This document shows positions 25,392 to 36,900 of a stretch of 64,000 nucleotides of DNA, piece by piece (the first letter of the stretch is position 1; every line of letters starts with the position of its first letter). The notes under the pieces were generated by a model. It was not told the origin of the DNA. It was given only the letters and a program-made list of their open reading frames with translations, and ran no database searches. The position numbers were made by a program, and so were the translations under genes. This DNA comes from Sclerurus mexicanus (lineage: Eukaryota > Chordata > Aves > Passeriformes > Furnariidae). Location of the stretch: assembly GCA_013396755.1 (NCBI GenBank), contig VWZF01003842.1, positions 1,217,442 to 1,281,441 of the forward strand, written 5' to 3'.

Positions 25392-25720
25392 TCCCCCATC
25401 CGGAGTTCTGGGATCCTCCGTACAAGGCAAGGAGCTACTGGAGAGGGTCAGCGGAGGCCACAAAGATGATTCGGGGTCTGGAGCATCTCTTACGAGAAGA
25501 GACCGCGGGAGCTGGGGTTGTTTAGTCTAGAGAAGAGAGGACTGAGAGGGGACCTCATTAACACATGCTCAAAAGCGGGTGCCAAGAGGATGGTGCCGGA
25601 CTCTTTACAATGGTGCCCAGTCACAGGATCAGGAGCAATGGCCGTAAACTACAACACGACAAGTTCTGCCTCAGTAAGAGGAAGAATGTCCTTACACTGA
25701 GGGTGGCAGAGCACTGGGAC
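25392..25720 (+). repeat. 329-bp exact duplicate, copy 2
   Basis: It begins at the first base after the N at 25391 and is identical to 24820-25148. It then continues into normal CR1 sequence (AGGCTGCCCAGGGG), so this copy is the one joined to the genuine downstream DNA. Confidence 0.9.
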
Positions 25721-25866
25721 AGGCTGCCCAGGGGGGTCGTGGAGTAGCCCCGTCTGGAGACATTCAAAACCCACCTGGACCCGTTCCCGTGTAACCTGCC
25801 CCGGGTGCCCCTGCCTTGGGCTGCATCATCTCCAGAGGTCCTTTCCAACCCTGTGCTTCTGTGTGA

Positions 25867-26480
25867 CGCGGTCTTTGCCAGGGGATGAGCCTGGGCTGCA
25901 GCACAGCGGACCTGCAGAGGAGAGCACACACACGCCAGCAGCGCGGGCTTTGCAGGGGAAGGGGCTGAATTCACTCGAGGAGGTGCACATCCAGCCCACC
26001 ACTAGGCGTCTCCCGGGCCCTCCCGGGCCACATGCAGCACAGCCTGTGTGCCGGTGGCCCCCGAGGAGGCTGCGGCAGGGCTCCAGGGGCGGCGCTCAGC
26101 TGGAGCGGCCGGAAGCGGCGGGGCCGGGGCCGGGGNTGTTGTGAGAAAATGAAAGCATGTGTGTCTTTTCCGGCCCTGAGGGTCGGCTGAGGGCACCTTA
26201 GCTCGCAGTGCTGCGGGTTTGGTGTGACACACACTGACAGGAGGGCACAGGAGAGCCGGGCCGGGGCCTGCCCCTCTCCTGCCTTTGGCAAACAGAGCCC
26301 GAGCCCGAGCCTTGCCCTGATTACTGTCACCTTGGCAATTAAACAAAAAGCCCCCTCAACTCATCACTGTGTCGTAGTGCCGCCGGGTCTGTGGGGACTG
26401 ATACGCTAGTCCTGAGCCAGGGTCCCCTCCCCGCAGGATCTGGATTGCCCGTGGCACGCCCAGGGAAGCTCAGGTAACAG
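25867..26480 (+). promoter_or_regulatory. LGALS8: CpG-rich block, likely LGALS8 promoter and first exon
   Basis: GC- and CpG-rich DNA lies about 1.3-2 kb upstream of the first LGALS8 coding exon. It contains a GGGGCGGCG (Sp1-like) site and CCGGAAG (ETS/NRF2-like) just before a GGGGCC run that stops at the N at 26136. A possible 5'UTR donor, CTCAG|GTAACA, lies at 26472/26473. The transcription start itself is not visible and may be in the gap. Confidence 0.5.
26120..26135 (+). repeat. GGGGCC repeat cut off by assembly gap
   Basis: Three G4 runs separated by CC end exactly at the N at 26136. The true length of the run is therefore unknown. Confidence 0.7.
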
Positions 26481-27743
26481 GTTGCTGGGTTGTAGGCTTC
26501 GTTCCCGTGTGGTCCGCTAGTGGACTTTACAGTGGGAAAGGCAGAAGTAGGGTTTGCTTTGGTCTTCATTTTCTCCTTTAAAAAATGAAAACAATGACAT
26601 TTGCCTGCGCCGGCGAAAGTGAATTGATAGTAGCCTTATCCCATGGGAAGATCAAAGGGCAAAATGTTATGCAGTGTTAGCACCTTACGTTCTCTGACTT
26701 GTATTCTATACGCTGGTCTTAAGTAGGTGAATTAATACCCTTCTGGCCCAAATCTCCAACAAGGTGAGCCAGATATTGCAAAATGGAGACACTCTGTTGT
26801 TTAACCATTGCAGAAGATTAACCCATGTGCCCTGTGGAACAAGTCACAGATCTTGGGGATGTTTGGTGGTGGTTTTTTTTAATTTTTCTTTCTAATATTG
26901 CTTGTCAAACAGTAATGATGCTGGAGCCCTCACCTTTGACTCTTTCCCTGTCTGCCTGTCATCACCACAGAATTTGCATGCTACCTTGAGTTGTTTCTCC
27001 AGAACATGGAGGAAATAATTATTTAGCAGTTTCAATTGCGCCCTGAATTTAGGTCACTTTATTAGAAGATTTGCTGAAGAAGTTGCAATGTAGCTGGATA
27101 TACTCACAAGCTGTTCTTTTAATTTCTTGTTAATGCTGTGCATTTAATTCACGTTTTACAAACCCCTGTAATTACTTGTGGAGTTCAGGGATTGTATGTG
27201 TTGGAGGAAGAAATATAAAATACCCTTTGTTTCCCTGCTGTATCTTTGCAGAGCATCTCTTAACTTTATGTAAGATAAAGGGGGAAAAGGCAAAGTCACC
27301 CCCTGAGACTTGCGTGCTGTGGGAAGTCTGGGGATAGCACAGAAAGTATAAAGGGAACATGAATGTTTGTTTGTCTTGGAAAAACTGCTTTTGTCCTGTG
27401 TATCTTTTCCCTGTCTGCACGCAGGGGTCAGCTGCAAATGGAGAGCTGTTGGGGCCCTGCTGAGGAGCACTGAGTTGTCAGTGTTTCCCTGGATAAGGAT
27501 GATTTTTATATGGGATTCCCTCTCCATATACCTAATCTTAGGAAGCTGCTGTTGACAGTGTGTACTGCTGTGCACTGTCCCTCATTAGAGTGGCACCTTA
27601 TTTCTTTAAGCAAGCCTTTTATTTTCATATTTCAAAACTCCAGCAAATATGCTGGAAAGATGTTTGCATCATTTCTTGTGCTACTTGAAGTTATACCTTG
27701 GAGGATTTCTCTTCATGTTTTGTTGTTTTTTTTTTCTTTCTAG
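26481..27743 (+). other. LGALS8 5' intron (inferred)
   Basis: AT-rich sequence between the CpG block and the acceptor TTTTTCTTTCTAG at 27743. It contains the second copy of the 27-bp direct repeat. No other gene was seen. Confidence 0.45.
27587..27613 (+). repeat. 27-bp direct repeat, copy B
   Basis: Exact match to 24423-24449, reading AGAGTGGCACCTTATTTCTT and seven more bases. It lies just upstream of the first LGALS8 coding exon. Confidence 0.85.
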
Positions 27744-27864
27744 TTAAAAGGTTTGCGTTTTTTCAAGGGGACCTCTCTTTTGGTGCTGCCCAATCAGTGA
27801 GTGCTTTAAATACCCTCCAGCAGTGGTTACACAGAACTGACAAACTTGAATTGGAGGAGGGAAG
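27744..27864 (+). other. LGALS8: LGALS8 5'UTR part of first coding exon
   Basis: It follows a strong pyrimidine-rich acceptor (T-run, CTTTCTAG) and precedes the ATG at 27865. The upstream noncoding exon is inferred to lie in the CpG block. Confidence 0.6.
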
Positions 27865-27942
27865 ATGACTTCCTTGGATGTACCACAGAAGATGATGGGA
27901 AACCTGGTCTTGGATACACCAGAGAAGACAATCAGTAACCCG
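27865..27942 (+). CDS. LGALS8: LGALS8 coding exon 1
   Basis: ATG at 27865, context GGGAAGATGA; donor AACCCG|GTAACT. It encodes 26 residues against 15 in human. The surplus is a 36-bp imperfect tandem duplication (27874-27909 and 27910-27945) giving LDVPQKMMGNLV and LDTPEKTISNP. The second copy runs across the donor site. Confidence 0.92.
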
Positions 27943-30900
27943 GTAACTCCTCTGTGTGTCAGCAATGTTTCCCTTGGGAAAGGGGACTTTGCTGTTTTAT
28001 GTTGTGCTGTTTTGCATAGTCAGGAATGTTACTGAGAGGTCTTTGCACCGCTCAGGCATTGCTGTGAATAAATGGATACTTAATGCACAGGACTTCTGAA
28101 ACAGGACAGACATTCTGTCAGCCCTGGAGGTTAGTCCTCTTTCATACACAGCTTATGTAGGTGTCTGTTGTTTTTTGCAGAATGTGCTGGAAAGTGAAAA
28201 TAAGATAAGCAATGTTTTCACTCCTAATTCTCTGTAAACATGGGTGGTGCCTGGCAGCTCTCATGAAGTGTTTCTTTTGTGGTGCCTGTAACTTCAGTCT
28301 GAACAATTAAACTTGGAGTCTTTTTTCGTAGTTCGTATCTTAATTTACAATAATTCCTGTTTTGTAGGGAAGACCTGAGCTAACGTGATTCAGCAATTGT
28401 AGAGAGTGTATTTGACTGAATGTTCTCTGCCTAGCTTAGAGTCTAGAGACTTTTTCTGTAAAGCCCTAGCATTCTCATGGTCTGACACTGGCTCACCTGA
28501 AAGGGGTGAGATGAAGTTATGTTTTTTGTTGTGTCTTAAAAAAGGCAGTTTCTTTGAATCTGAAGGAAATAGTTTTTTTAACATTCTGCACTAGAACCCT
28601 TTAAAAATATCAAAGTCTGTTGAATATCTGTGAGGAGAGTACAGTAACACAGATGTGCATAGGACTTCCTTATCTGTTGCAGCCTTGCACTGTCACACTC
28701 CTGTGTCCTCAGTGATCGTTCATTCCCACTACATGCTCGCTGCTTGCAAAGTGGATAGAGTTAGGGATGATGGGGGAATAGCTTCAACCTCCTTCAGAAG
28801 AACCCAGCTGGAACAGACAGGAAAGCTGTATGGTTATCTAGAAGTTGGAAGGACTGAACTGCAAAAGGAAAGGGAGGATTAAAATTGATGGATGGAGATT
28901 TTGGTGGGAGAGGAGGTGTGAAGAGGAGCAGTAGGAGGTGTTTAGGACAAATGAGCAGTGAGAAAGAGTTCAGAAAATTGGGTGGCTGCAAGGGGACTGA
29001 TGAGTATGATGAGTGAGAAGATTTGGCTGGAGAATTCAAAATGATAAACTAGAGCTTAGGGGTCAGGAGCCTAAGGTGGGAAAAAGAATGAGTATTTGGG
29101 ATTGAAATATGGAGGCAGAGTTGGAAAAGGTTGTGCCAATGACCTCAGGACCATTTGTGAGTTTATGCTTGAGAAACAAGTTTTGGTTTGGTTTGGGTTT
29201 TTTTTTTGCCTGATGTAGAAGATGACTGTGAATTAGGTTTTATGTAATGTGTGGGTAGCTGAGAAGGGAAGTGGAGAGCGGGCAGAAAAGGGTGTATATC
29301 TACTGGCAGAAACAACACTGGATTTAGGCAGTTTTTACTGTCATTCCTCCCTTTCTTCCTCACAGAATAACAACAATATGTGTCAGCAAACACATATCCT
29401 TTTCATATCTTCCTGTTCCACATGATTATATATAGATTTTATTTTAATTTTTTTAAATCTCAGCTTGTTGTTTTATGGTCCAATATTCCATTCAAGAGTA
29501 GTATTTCCAGTGCATTCATTATTTTTGTTGTTAAATTATTGGAACTCTTGTTGACAATTGATGTTTCATTTCAAATATATCTTAAAATCTTATACTGTAA
29601 TTTCCATAGATCACGGATTTTGGGGGAAAAAAAAAAGCCCCAAACCAACCTTGGCAGAATTTTCTGGCTGTTAACTAGAGCAAATGCAACATTTGCTACC
29701 GTTTACTTTTTTTTTTTATCTATGCAGAGTTACATCTTTGCTTTCAGATCAGTCTCCTGGAAACTTACACAGTTTAAAGTTACGGTGCTTCCCTTCCCTT
29801 CCTGAAATGCTGGGTACACGAGCTGATGGTCACAGTGGGGCTTCTGTCAGCATGTCTGACCCTTTGCCAGTGAGCTCTGCTGGGGTATTCTTGTTTTTTT
29901 GTCTTAACTGACATATCCCCTCATATGGCTTAACAATTCCCACCATTCTGATATTTCAGTTTAGCATAGTGTGTATGTGTTATCCTCTCAAGCTATTGAT
30001 AAAGAAATAAAAATAGTCAGGCTTTGAGCCAGAGTGCATATTGGAGATACCATGAAATCCAAGACTCCTGAACAGGGCTGTTTCAGTGCACTTTGCAGTT
30101 TTATTGCATTAGGATGAGGTATTTTGTTTGTTTGTATAGTTTGTATTAAGAAGACGCTCTGTGACATAGTATCTTGTTTTCCTATCACTGTTTTCTGAAA
30201 TGGAGCAAGAACAAGCAAAAAGGCACCTGCTGTAGTGTCTGGGGTCAGAAGTTGCCTCCTGTGGAAGTTGCCTCCTGGTGCTAGCAAAGAGCTGATAATA
30301 GTCAGCCCTTGGGAATGACCTAATTTGAAATGAATCCTCTTTATACTCTACAAATAATGAGGCAATAAAATATCACCATTCTTCATTTGAGAGCTCGGAG
30401 TGGAGAATGAAAATTTTAGTTTTAAGTTTAGCTGGAATGCTTGGTTTTCATAGCAGAAAATATGTCAGGTCTTTCCTTCTTGTTGTGGTTTCTTTTAAAT
30501 TAAAAGCTAGTTGTGTTTCTTTTAACATGCCAGAACACCACATAATTCAGTATTAGAATATTAATTTTTAAATGACTGTGAGTTTTTTTGCCTTCGTCAC
30601 AAAATGTTACTGGAATATTTTTTTCCTTTTCTTGTGTTTTTTTCTTCCTTTCTCTAGGTCATTCCATATGTTGGGACAATACTTGGTGGCCTTGCTCCTG
30701 GAGAGCTGATTGTGATACATGGGAGTGTTCCTGATGATGCAGACAGGTAGTGGCTATGGTGTGACATAGTGAACAAGAATGTAATGGATAAAATGTTTCT
30801 GGGGTCCTACTTATGATGGCACACAGAGGTTTGATCTAAATCCTTGTGATAGCATTGTATTGAATGCAAGCTTAAGTGGATAATGAAAGCTTTGTGATAT

Positions 30901-33900
30901 GAAGTGGAGAACTGATTTTTTGCTGATCTTATTTTCTCTCATTTTGCTTTGCCTGCTTTGGCAGGTTTTTTTCCCAGTCATAGCATGTGTCTGCTTCTCT
31001 AAAGGGTTGTCTGAGACTACCAAAATTGATAACTGAATGTGCTGTGTATAGGAATTAACTTAAACTTGGATAAGGAGGTATGGACCAGTGCATGTGCTCA
31101 GTATCAGGCTTGTGTTCCCTGACTTTACCCAAAGTTCATTTGGTATATTCTGCTGAATATGATGGGAGGGAAGGCGATGAACACTGTAATTGAGGGGTTT
31201 ACATGATACAAATGGTGACCTTTAAAGAAATACCTAAATATTTTAATTCATTGCAATAAATCATGGGAGAATCTTTCACAAATGTGCAGGAGTCAGACAA
31301 ATATATGTTTGGGTTTTTTTCCTTATCCAATGGAATTCATGTATCTACCTGTTCTGAGTCTCCACAGTAAAACTTGAATGTACCAAACTTGTAGGTCATT
31401 TCTTGACAGACTGAGCTGAATGTTGTTTGTCTTATTTTTGTGATTAGATTCCAGGTGGATTTACAGTGTGGCAGCAGCATAAAGCCTCGAGCTGATGTGG
31501 CATTTCATTTCAACCCCCGCTTCAAAAGGTCTGGCTGCATTGTTTGCAACACACTGGAGAGGGAAAGATGGGGCCGGGAAGAGATCACTTATGAGATGCC
31601 CTTTGAGAAAGGGAAGTCATTTGAGATCGTCATCATGATTTTAAGGGATAAATTTCAGGTGAGTCTGGGCTGATTCTTCATCTGCAGCCAGCTGTCAGGC
31701 CAATAAAAGAGAGGTATTTTATATAATTAGGATAAGTACTGGAAGTCATGATGTCTCTGTTACTTAGGTATAGTCTAACTACAGAAAAGTTTAGAGCTTT
31801 TCTTTAAAGAGGTGCTAATTAAATCAGACCTTTAATTTTGTATTGCTGCCCTCTAAGTTGGATGAGTAGGCAAGTAACTTCCTGCCGTGGCTAATGGCTA
31901 CTCCACCCTTCCTTTCTTATGTGCAAAAGGCTAACCTTGGAATAAACCTGTTCTGTGACTAGTACAGGACCGTCCTCTTGGAGGGCACATCTGAGGTGTA
32001 TTTGCCTTGCTCTGTTAGAAAGCAATAGTAGCTTCTATTAGATTGGTAGTACCACACTGGTAAATGATAAGGTGCTAGAAAGAAAGGTGTGCAATGCAAA
32101 TTTTAGTGTTGGCAAGTAAGTCCTCCTCACAGTGATGGAAGCAAAGACTGAATTGTGGATCAGTCAGTGTGGTGTTTCTAGGACACTCCCTGATTCTGTC
32201 CCAAACCAGTGTAAAACAGAGATATGTGCATAGAATTTGATAGATGGCTGGTGTAATACATGTTTAATGCAGTTTTTCTGTTTTTGTTTCCTGTCTCTTT
32301 AGGTGACTGTAAACAAGAAACACTTGCTGCTCTACAACCACAGAATTAACCTTGAAAAAATAGATACTCTTGGCATATATGGCAAAGTGCAGATCAAAAC
32401 CATAGATTTTGTTTGTAATGTAAGTTATATAGATACATGACTTGATTCCTTTTCTCTGTTATGATAAACTACATGGTAGGATTTATGGGAAAAAGGAAGT
32501 GAAGAAAAGCAGCTACCCAGTCTAATGTTAGTAACAAGATTTTAGTTTCTGCATATTTCACCATGTGAGTCTCGTGAGGATTTGTGTCTTCCCATTTTTT
32601 AAGTCTTGTGGTCAGGGTCAAAAGGGTGACAAAGCTAATAGGAGAGATCGTATAGGAATTGATTGAATACTGAATCTAGGAGTGGGTTAGACTTTTCAAA
32701 TGTTGCAGTGGTTCCAGAAGGAACTCCTGAGTATTCAGTGCTTCTGTGTGACAAGTTTAGCCATGATTGTCACTTGTTGCTTGGCTTTGAAATACCAGGG
32801 TCTGCCACAGCTGGAACTCCTTGTGCACATAACCCTGTTTTTCCTACTAAAATGATTGAATTGTTGAATGAAGTCATAAGTGAGAATGTACATCTATTTA
32901 TGGGGGATGAGATGTCTTTTCTAAAAGACTTTGTAGCTTGTCTTGTATTTGGACCAAACTGCAGTGAATTTGAAGTGAAGGCAGTGCTGTGCTTCCTGTC
33001 AGCTGCCAGCTCTGCTAAAGAAAGTACACCAGCAGGGAGGAGTTGAACAATGTTTTCCACTGTGCAGAAGGAGAGATCCTTCTGTTTTGGAAGGGTGAGA
33101 CTTTTAGAGCAGAAACTGAAGATGATAAATTTCAGGGAGATACAGAAGGTGAATGCCTTTTCCCTTTTCTGCCACTCAGTAAGTCAGCCTACCTACTCCT
33201 GTGTAATAGTCTGGTGTCTTCTGCTCTGTCCTCACTACATTATGGGCAAAGCTTGCATCTCTTGCTGCCAAATAGCAGGTCTAACTCAGGTCAGTAGACT
33301 GTGTTGGTAGAAGGTGAAGGACCTGAACATAATGAGGTCTAAGATTTAAATATAGGTCTGCCCACTGATAACTTGCAAAGCCTGTAAACAGACTTTCATG
33401 AGCCCCATCAGTTGGCCTTGGGCATGTTGCCAGAAGAATGTTCCTGCAAAGCTGTTTGAGTCCTAGTCTTGGAGGACTGTCTCCAAGAAGAGCTTGGGGT
33501 CAAGCAGGTGCTGTAGGTTGGTTTCCCAAGCACAAAATGATACACTTGGTTTAGTCTGGGGTTGCTGATACTTAATCCTTTGCAGAAGAAAAGAATGAAG
33601 AAGGGCAACTGTTTCATTTTAGTCATTGCTTCTAAGACACTTCCCTGAGGAGGAAGGTGGAGGCTTGTGTTGAAATAAACAGGGTGAAGACACAATCTGC
33701 TAGGGCTAAGCAGGAGCTGTGTCTCTGCATGGCCGTGTTGCTCATTGTGTTTCCTGTAGGAAGGGATTGGGATACGGGGGACTGCTTAGAATCCCAAGGA
33801 CCCCCATGCATGGATCTGCCATGCTGGTGTTTCTACCCCAGTGAGGAAAACTCTGTGGGTGCCCTCCGGTGCTGGGGGCTTAACAATGCTCTGACTGTTA

Positions 33901-36900
33901 AATAAAGATTGAAAATGTAATGAGGTGGTCTTCAGAAGTCTTGATTTGGTTTCAGCTACTGTCCTTCAGGACTTTTCTGTGGTTTGTAGAGGTTTGGCTA
34001 TCTTTTTCATTACCAGAGCCCCAGATTTCTATGTTAACAGTTCACCCTTCAAAGCAACACAGATGCTTATATGCTTCTAAACCAACTTCATGTTAAAAGG
34101 TCTGTGATGTTAGCAATGACGCCTAAATATCTCTCTTTCTGCAGTCTTTACAAGGCTCTCAGCCATCGTCTCTAGGAGTAACAAAGATAAACACAGAAAA
34201 TGTACGTATGTTTGTAAAAGGTTGAATGCGTCTCCCTGTTGTCTGATAAGCTAGATAATGTTCTTTTTTTTCTCTTGTAGGGGGTAATGCCAAGTGATTC
34301 ACAATTGGTAAGTGTCTTGTGTAGATTTGCGGTAAATATAATGAATGAAAAAATCAAAAATCTCTCAGTTATTTGTGAAAAAACATGCGCAGAACAAGGG
34401 AATTGAAGGTCTAGTGGGAGATGATCATCAGTACGCTTTTGTAGAGAGCAATCCTCTTCTCTGCTGCTAGTAAAAGTGAGATTATTTGTCAAATCATTTA
34501 GAGAAGCCAAAAGACAAATGCAGGCTCCACAACATAAGCAGAGAAATAAAAAGTGAGGTACTTGAAGTTTTAAAGGACCAAAACACATTGAAAACTTTTT
34601 TTCAAATAAGCATGAGTTGTTTTCTCGGCCTTAGGGAATACCTGCAAAGCAAAAATATTCTGTAGTCATATTATGTTAGTGTGTGTGTCTTGGAACCTGC
34701 CTGCTACCTCTTCCCCTTGCTGGCAGATCTGTGCCATCCCTGTGTACACTGCAGGTAGCTGGGTGGAAGCATCGCACCTTAGGGTTGGAACTTGCACCCA
34801 GCTAACGTGGAGCATACACAGAGTGAGTGCTCATCTCTTTGCAAAAAGCTGTACAGGTGAATTGTATCCACACTGGAGTAAGGACCATGCTCAAACTGAA
34901 AAGGGTTGAAAACTAGAAATATATACAAACAGAATTTGTGGAGAAGGCGAAATTGCAGTGAGTGCTGTGATTTTAGATGCTTTGTCATTTGACAGCCTGC
35001 CTTGTTCAGTGTTACTTCAAAACCAAGTAACAAGCAATATTGCAATTTGCAAGTGGTGGATTTCAACAAAAACATAAAGGGGAAGTAATTCTTCATTCAC
35101 TCCTTTTTCCTGATAAAAATAACTTCTAACACAAAAAATAAGATGAATAAAATGCTTGCACTGTATCATTATGAACTGATGCCAGGAGGACAGAATATTC
35201 AGTAATTCTACTTCTAGTAGTTATGCAGCTGTGGGATGACAACACACCTAGCATGAGTCTTATCCTTTAAAGCAAAACCAGTGCTTTGAGAGAGGAGAGG
35301 TCAGGATGGCTCTATCTGAATAATTATGTGGTTTTAATGTTTGCAGGCAGTTTCAGTCTTACATTTTCTTTTTTTTCTTTTTTTGATGCCTTCCTCTCCA
35401 TCCACTCTTAGTGGTGGTGGCTGAAGTAGTTGTAAATAACATTTATTTTCAACCCAAGGTGGTTGTCAAATGAAAAATCCCAACACACTGATATGCTTAT
35501 CTGAGTGTAAGTTTTCCACTATAGTATCAGTATCCCAGAACTTGTTGGTAGGAATAACTTTAGCTGTAAATGCAGATTTGCAATCGTAGGCCAAATTTCT
35601 TCCTGCCATAGTAAAGCTCAGCTTGTATATTGGAAAAAGTAAGTCACAATCAAAACTTTTACTGGTGGTATGTTTGCAGGGTGTTCCTTATGTTGGGAAA
35701 CTTGACACTCCACTTCGTCCAGGATGCACAATTGCCATTAAAGGAGAAGTGAATAAAAACCCAAAGAGGTACGTGTTACGGATTTTTGGTCTGACATTTG
35801 ACTGAGGTACCCTTGAGAATGAGTAGGCTTTTCCATTACCTCTGTTTAACTTTGCATCTGGAATCATCTGAAACTACAGTGCAGTTTTCTTGGGAACCTG
35901 CAGGATACTACTTTAGAGAGGACTTAAAAGAGCAGCTCCAGTGTGAAAAGTGAAGGTAAAATCTGAGTGACTCACCTACTAAATCTGCATCATTCATATG
36001 TTTTTGTGTCTGTTCAGGGCTTCCCATTGTGCAGCACGTGTGAGCAAATGTACTGTACACTGTCAGCTTCTATTCTGAAGAGGTCCGAGAGTAGGGGAAT
36101 TGGCAGAAGTAGGTGGAAAATGAGTGAGTTAAACGAGATGCTGGTATGCTCAAATGCTGCATGTTACATTTCTCTGAATACCCTCTCTGACAACCTTGGA
36201 AGTATAAGCATGAAGGTTCTAAGTGACAACAACTGAGTGAAGAACTGCGTGATTAGCAGGATGGAACTCCTCTCATGTGAGAAAAGCCTAAGAGAATTGG
36301 GATTGTTCAGCCTGGAAAAAAAAATGCTTTGGGAAGACCTAATTGCACCTTTTCCAGTACCTGAAAGGAGGCTACAAGAAAGATGGAGAGTGACTATTTA
36401 CAAGGTCATGTAGTGACAGGACAAGGGGGAATGGCTTCAGACTGAAAGAGGGTAGGTTTATGTTAGATATTGGAAAGAAATTTGTTACTCTGAGGGTGGT
36501 TAGGCACTGGAACAGGTTGCCCCGGGGAAGTTATCAGTGCCCCATCCCTGGCAGTGTTCAAGGCAAGGCTGGATGGGGCTTGGAGCAATCTGGTCTAGTG
36601 GAAGGTGTCCCTTCCCATGGCAGGGGCATTGGAACTAAATGATCTTTAAGATCCCTTCCAACCCAGGCTATTCTATGATTTTATGAAAGCTGGTAGGGGA
36701 GCATGAGCTATAATTTTGATAGCAAATTAGGAACAACAGGTTGCAAAGAAGGCATTTTCCCAACATGAAGTAAAGGTGAGGGAGGAGGGGAGCGCAACAG
36801 TCAACATAGAGCTGAGGAAATGTCTGTGCTTCAGCATGTTCTTTACTTGAAGGGTGGTTTCGCTCTGCAGAAACATGCCTAAAAATGAAGTAATTAGTGC

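Larger units (their letters stand above)
24515..25866 (+). mobile_element. CR1 LINE, 5'-truncated 3' portion
   Basis: The + strand encodes the degraded C-terminal part of the CR1 ORF2 reverse transcriptase, with recognisable pieces such as CRVLHLGRNNPKYQY, NPGVLVDYKM, ATKMIRGLEHL and FSLEKRGLRGDLIN. It then runs into the CR1 3'UTR, ending CCTTTCCAACCCTGTGCTTCT. The frame is broken by frameshifts and stops, so it is a dead copy. It is interrupted in this assembly by two Ns and a foreign GC-rich segment (25149-25391) with a 329-bp repeat. Without those, the element would read through continuously. Confidence 0.9.

Noticed and set aside
25077..26346. Several 60-119-codon frames in the GC-rich block
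   Set aside because: Low stop density from high GC, some running across Ns, in conflicting frames and strands with no recognised domain.
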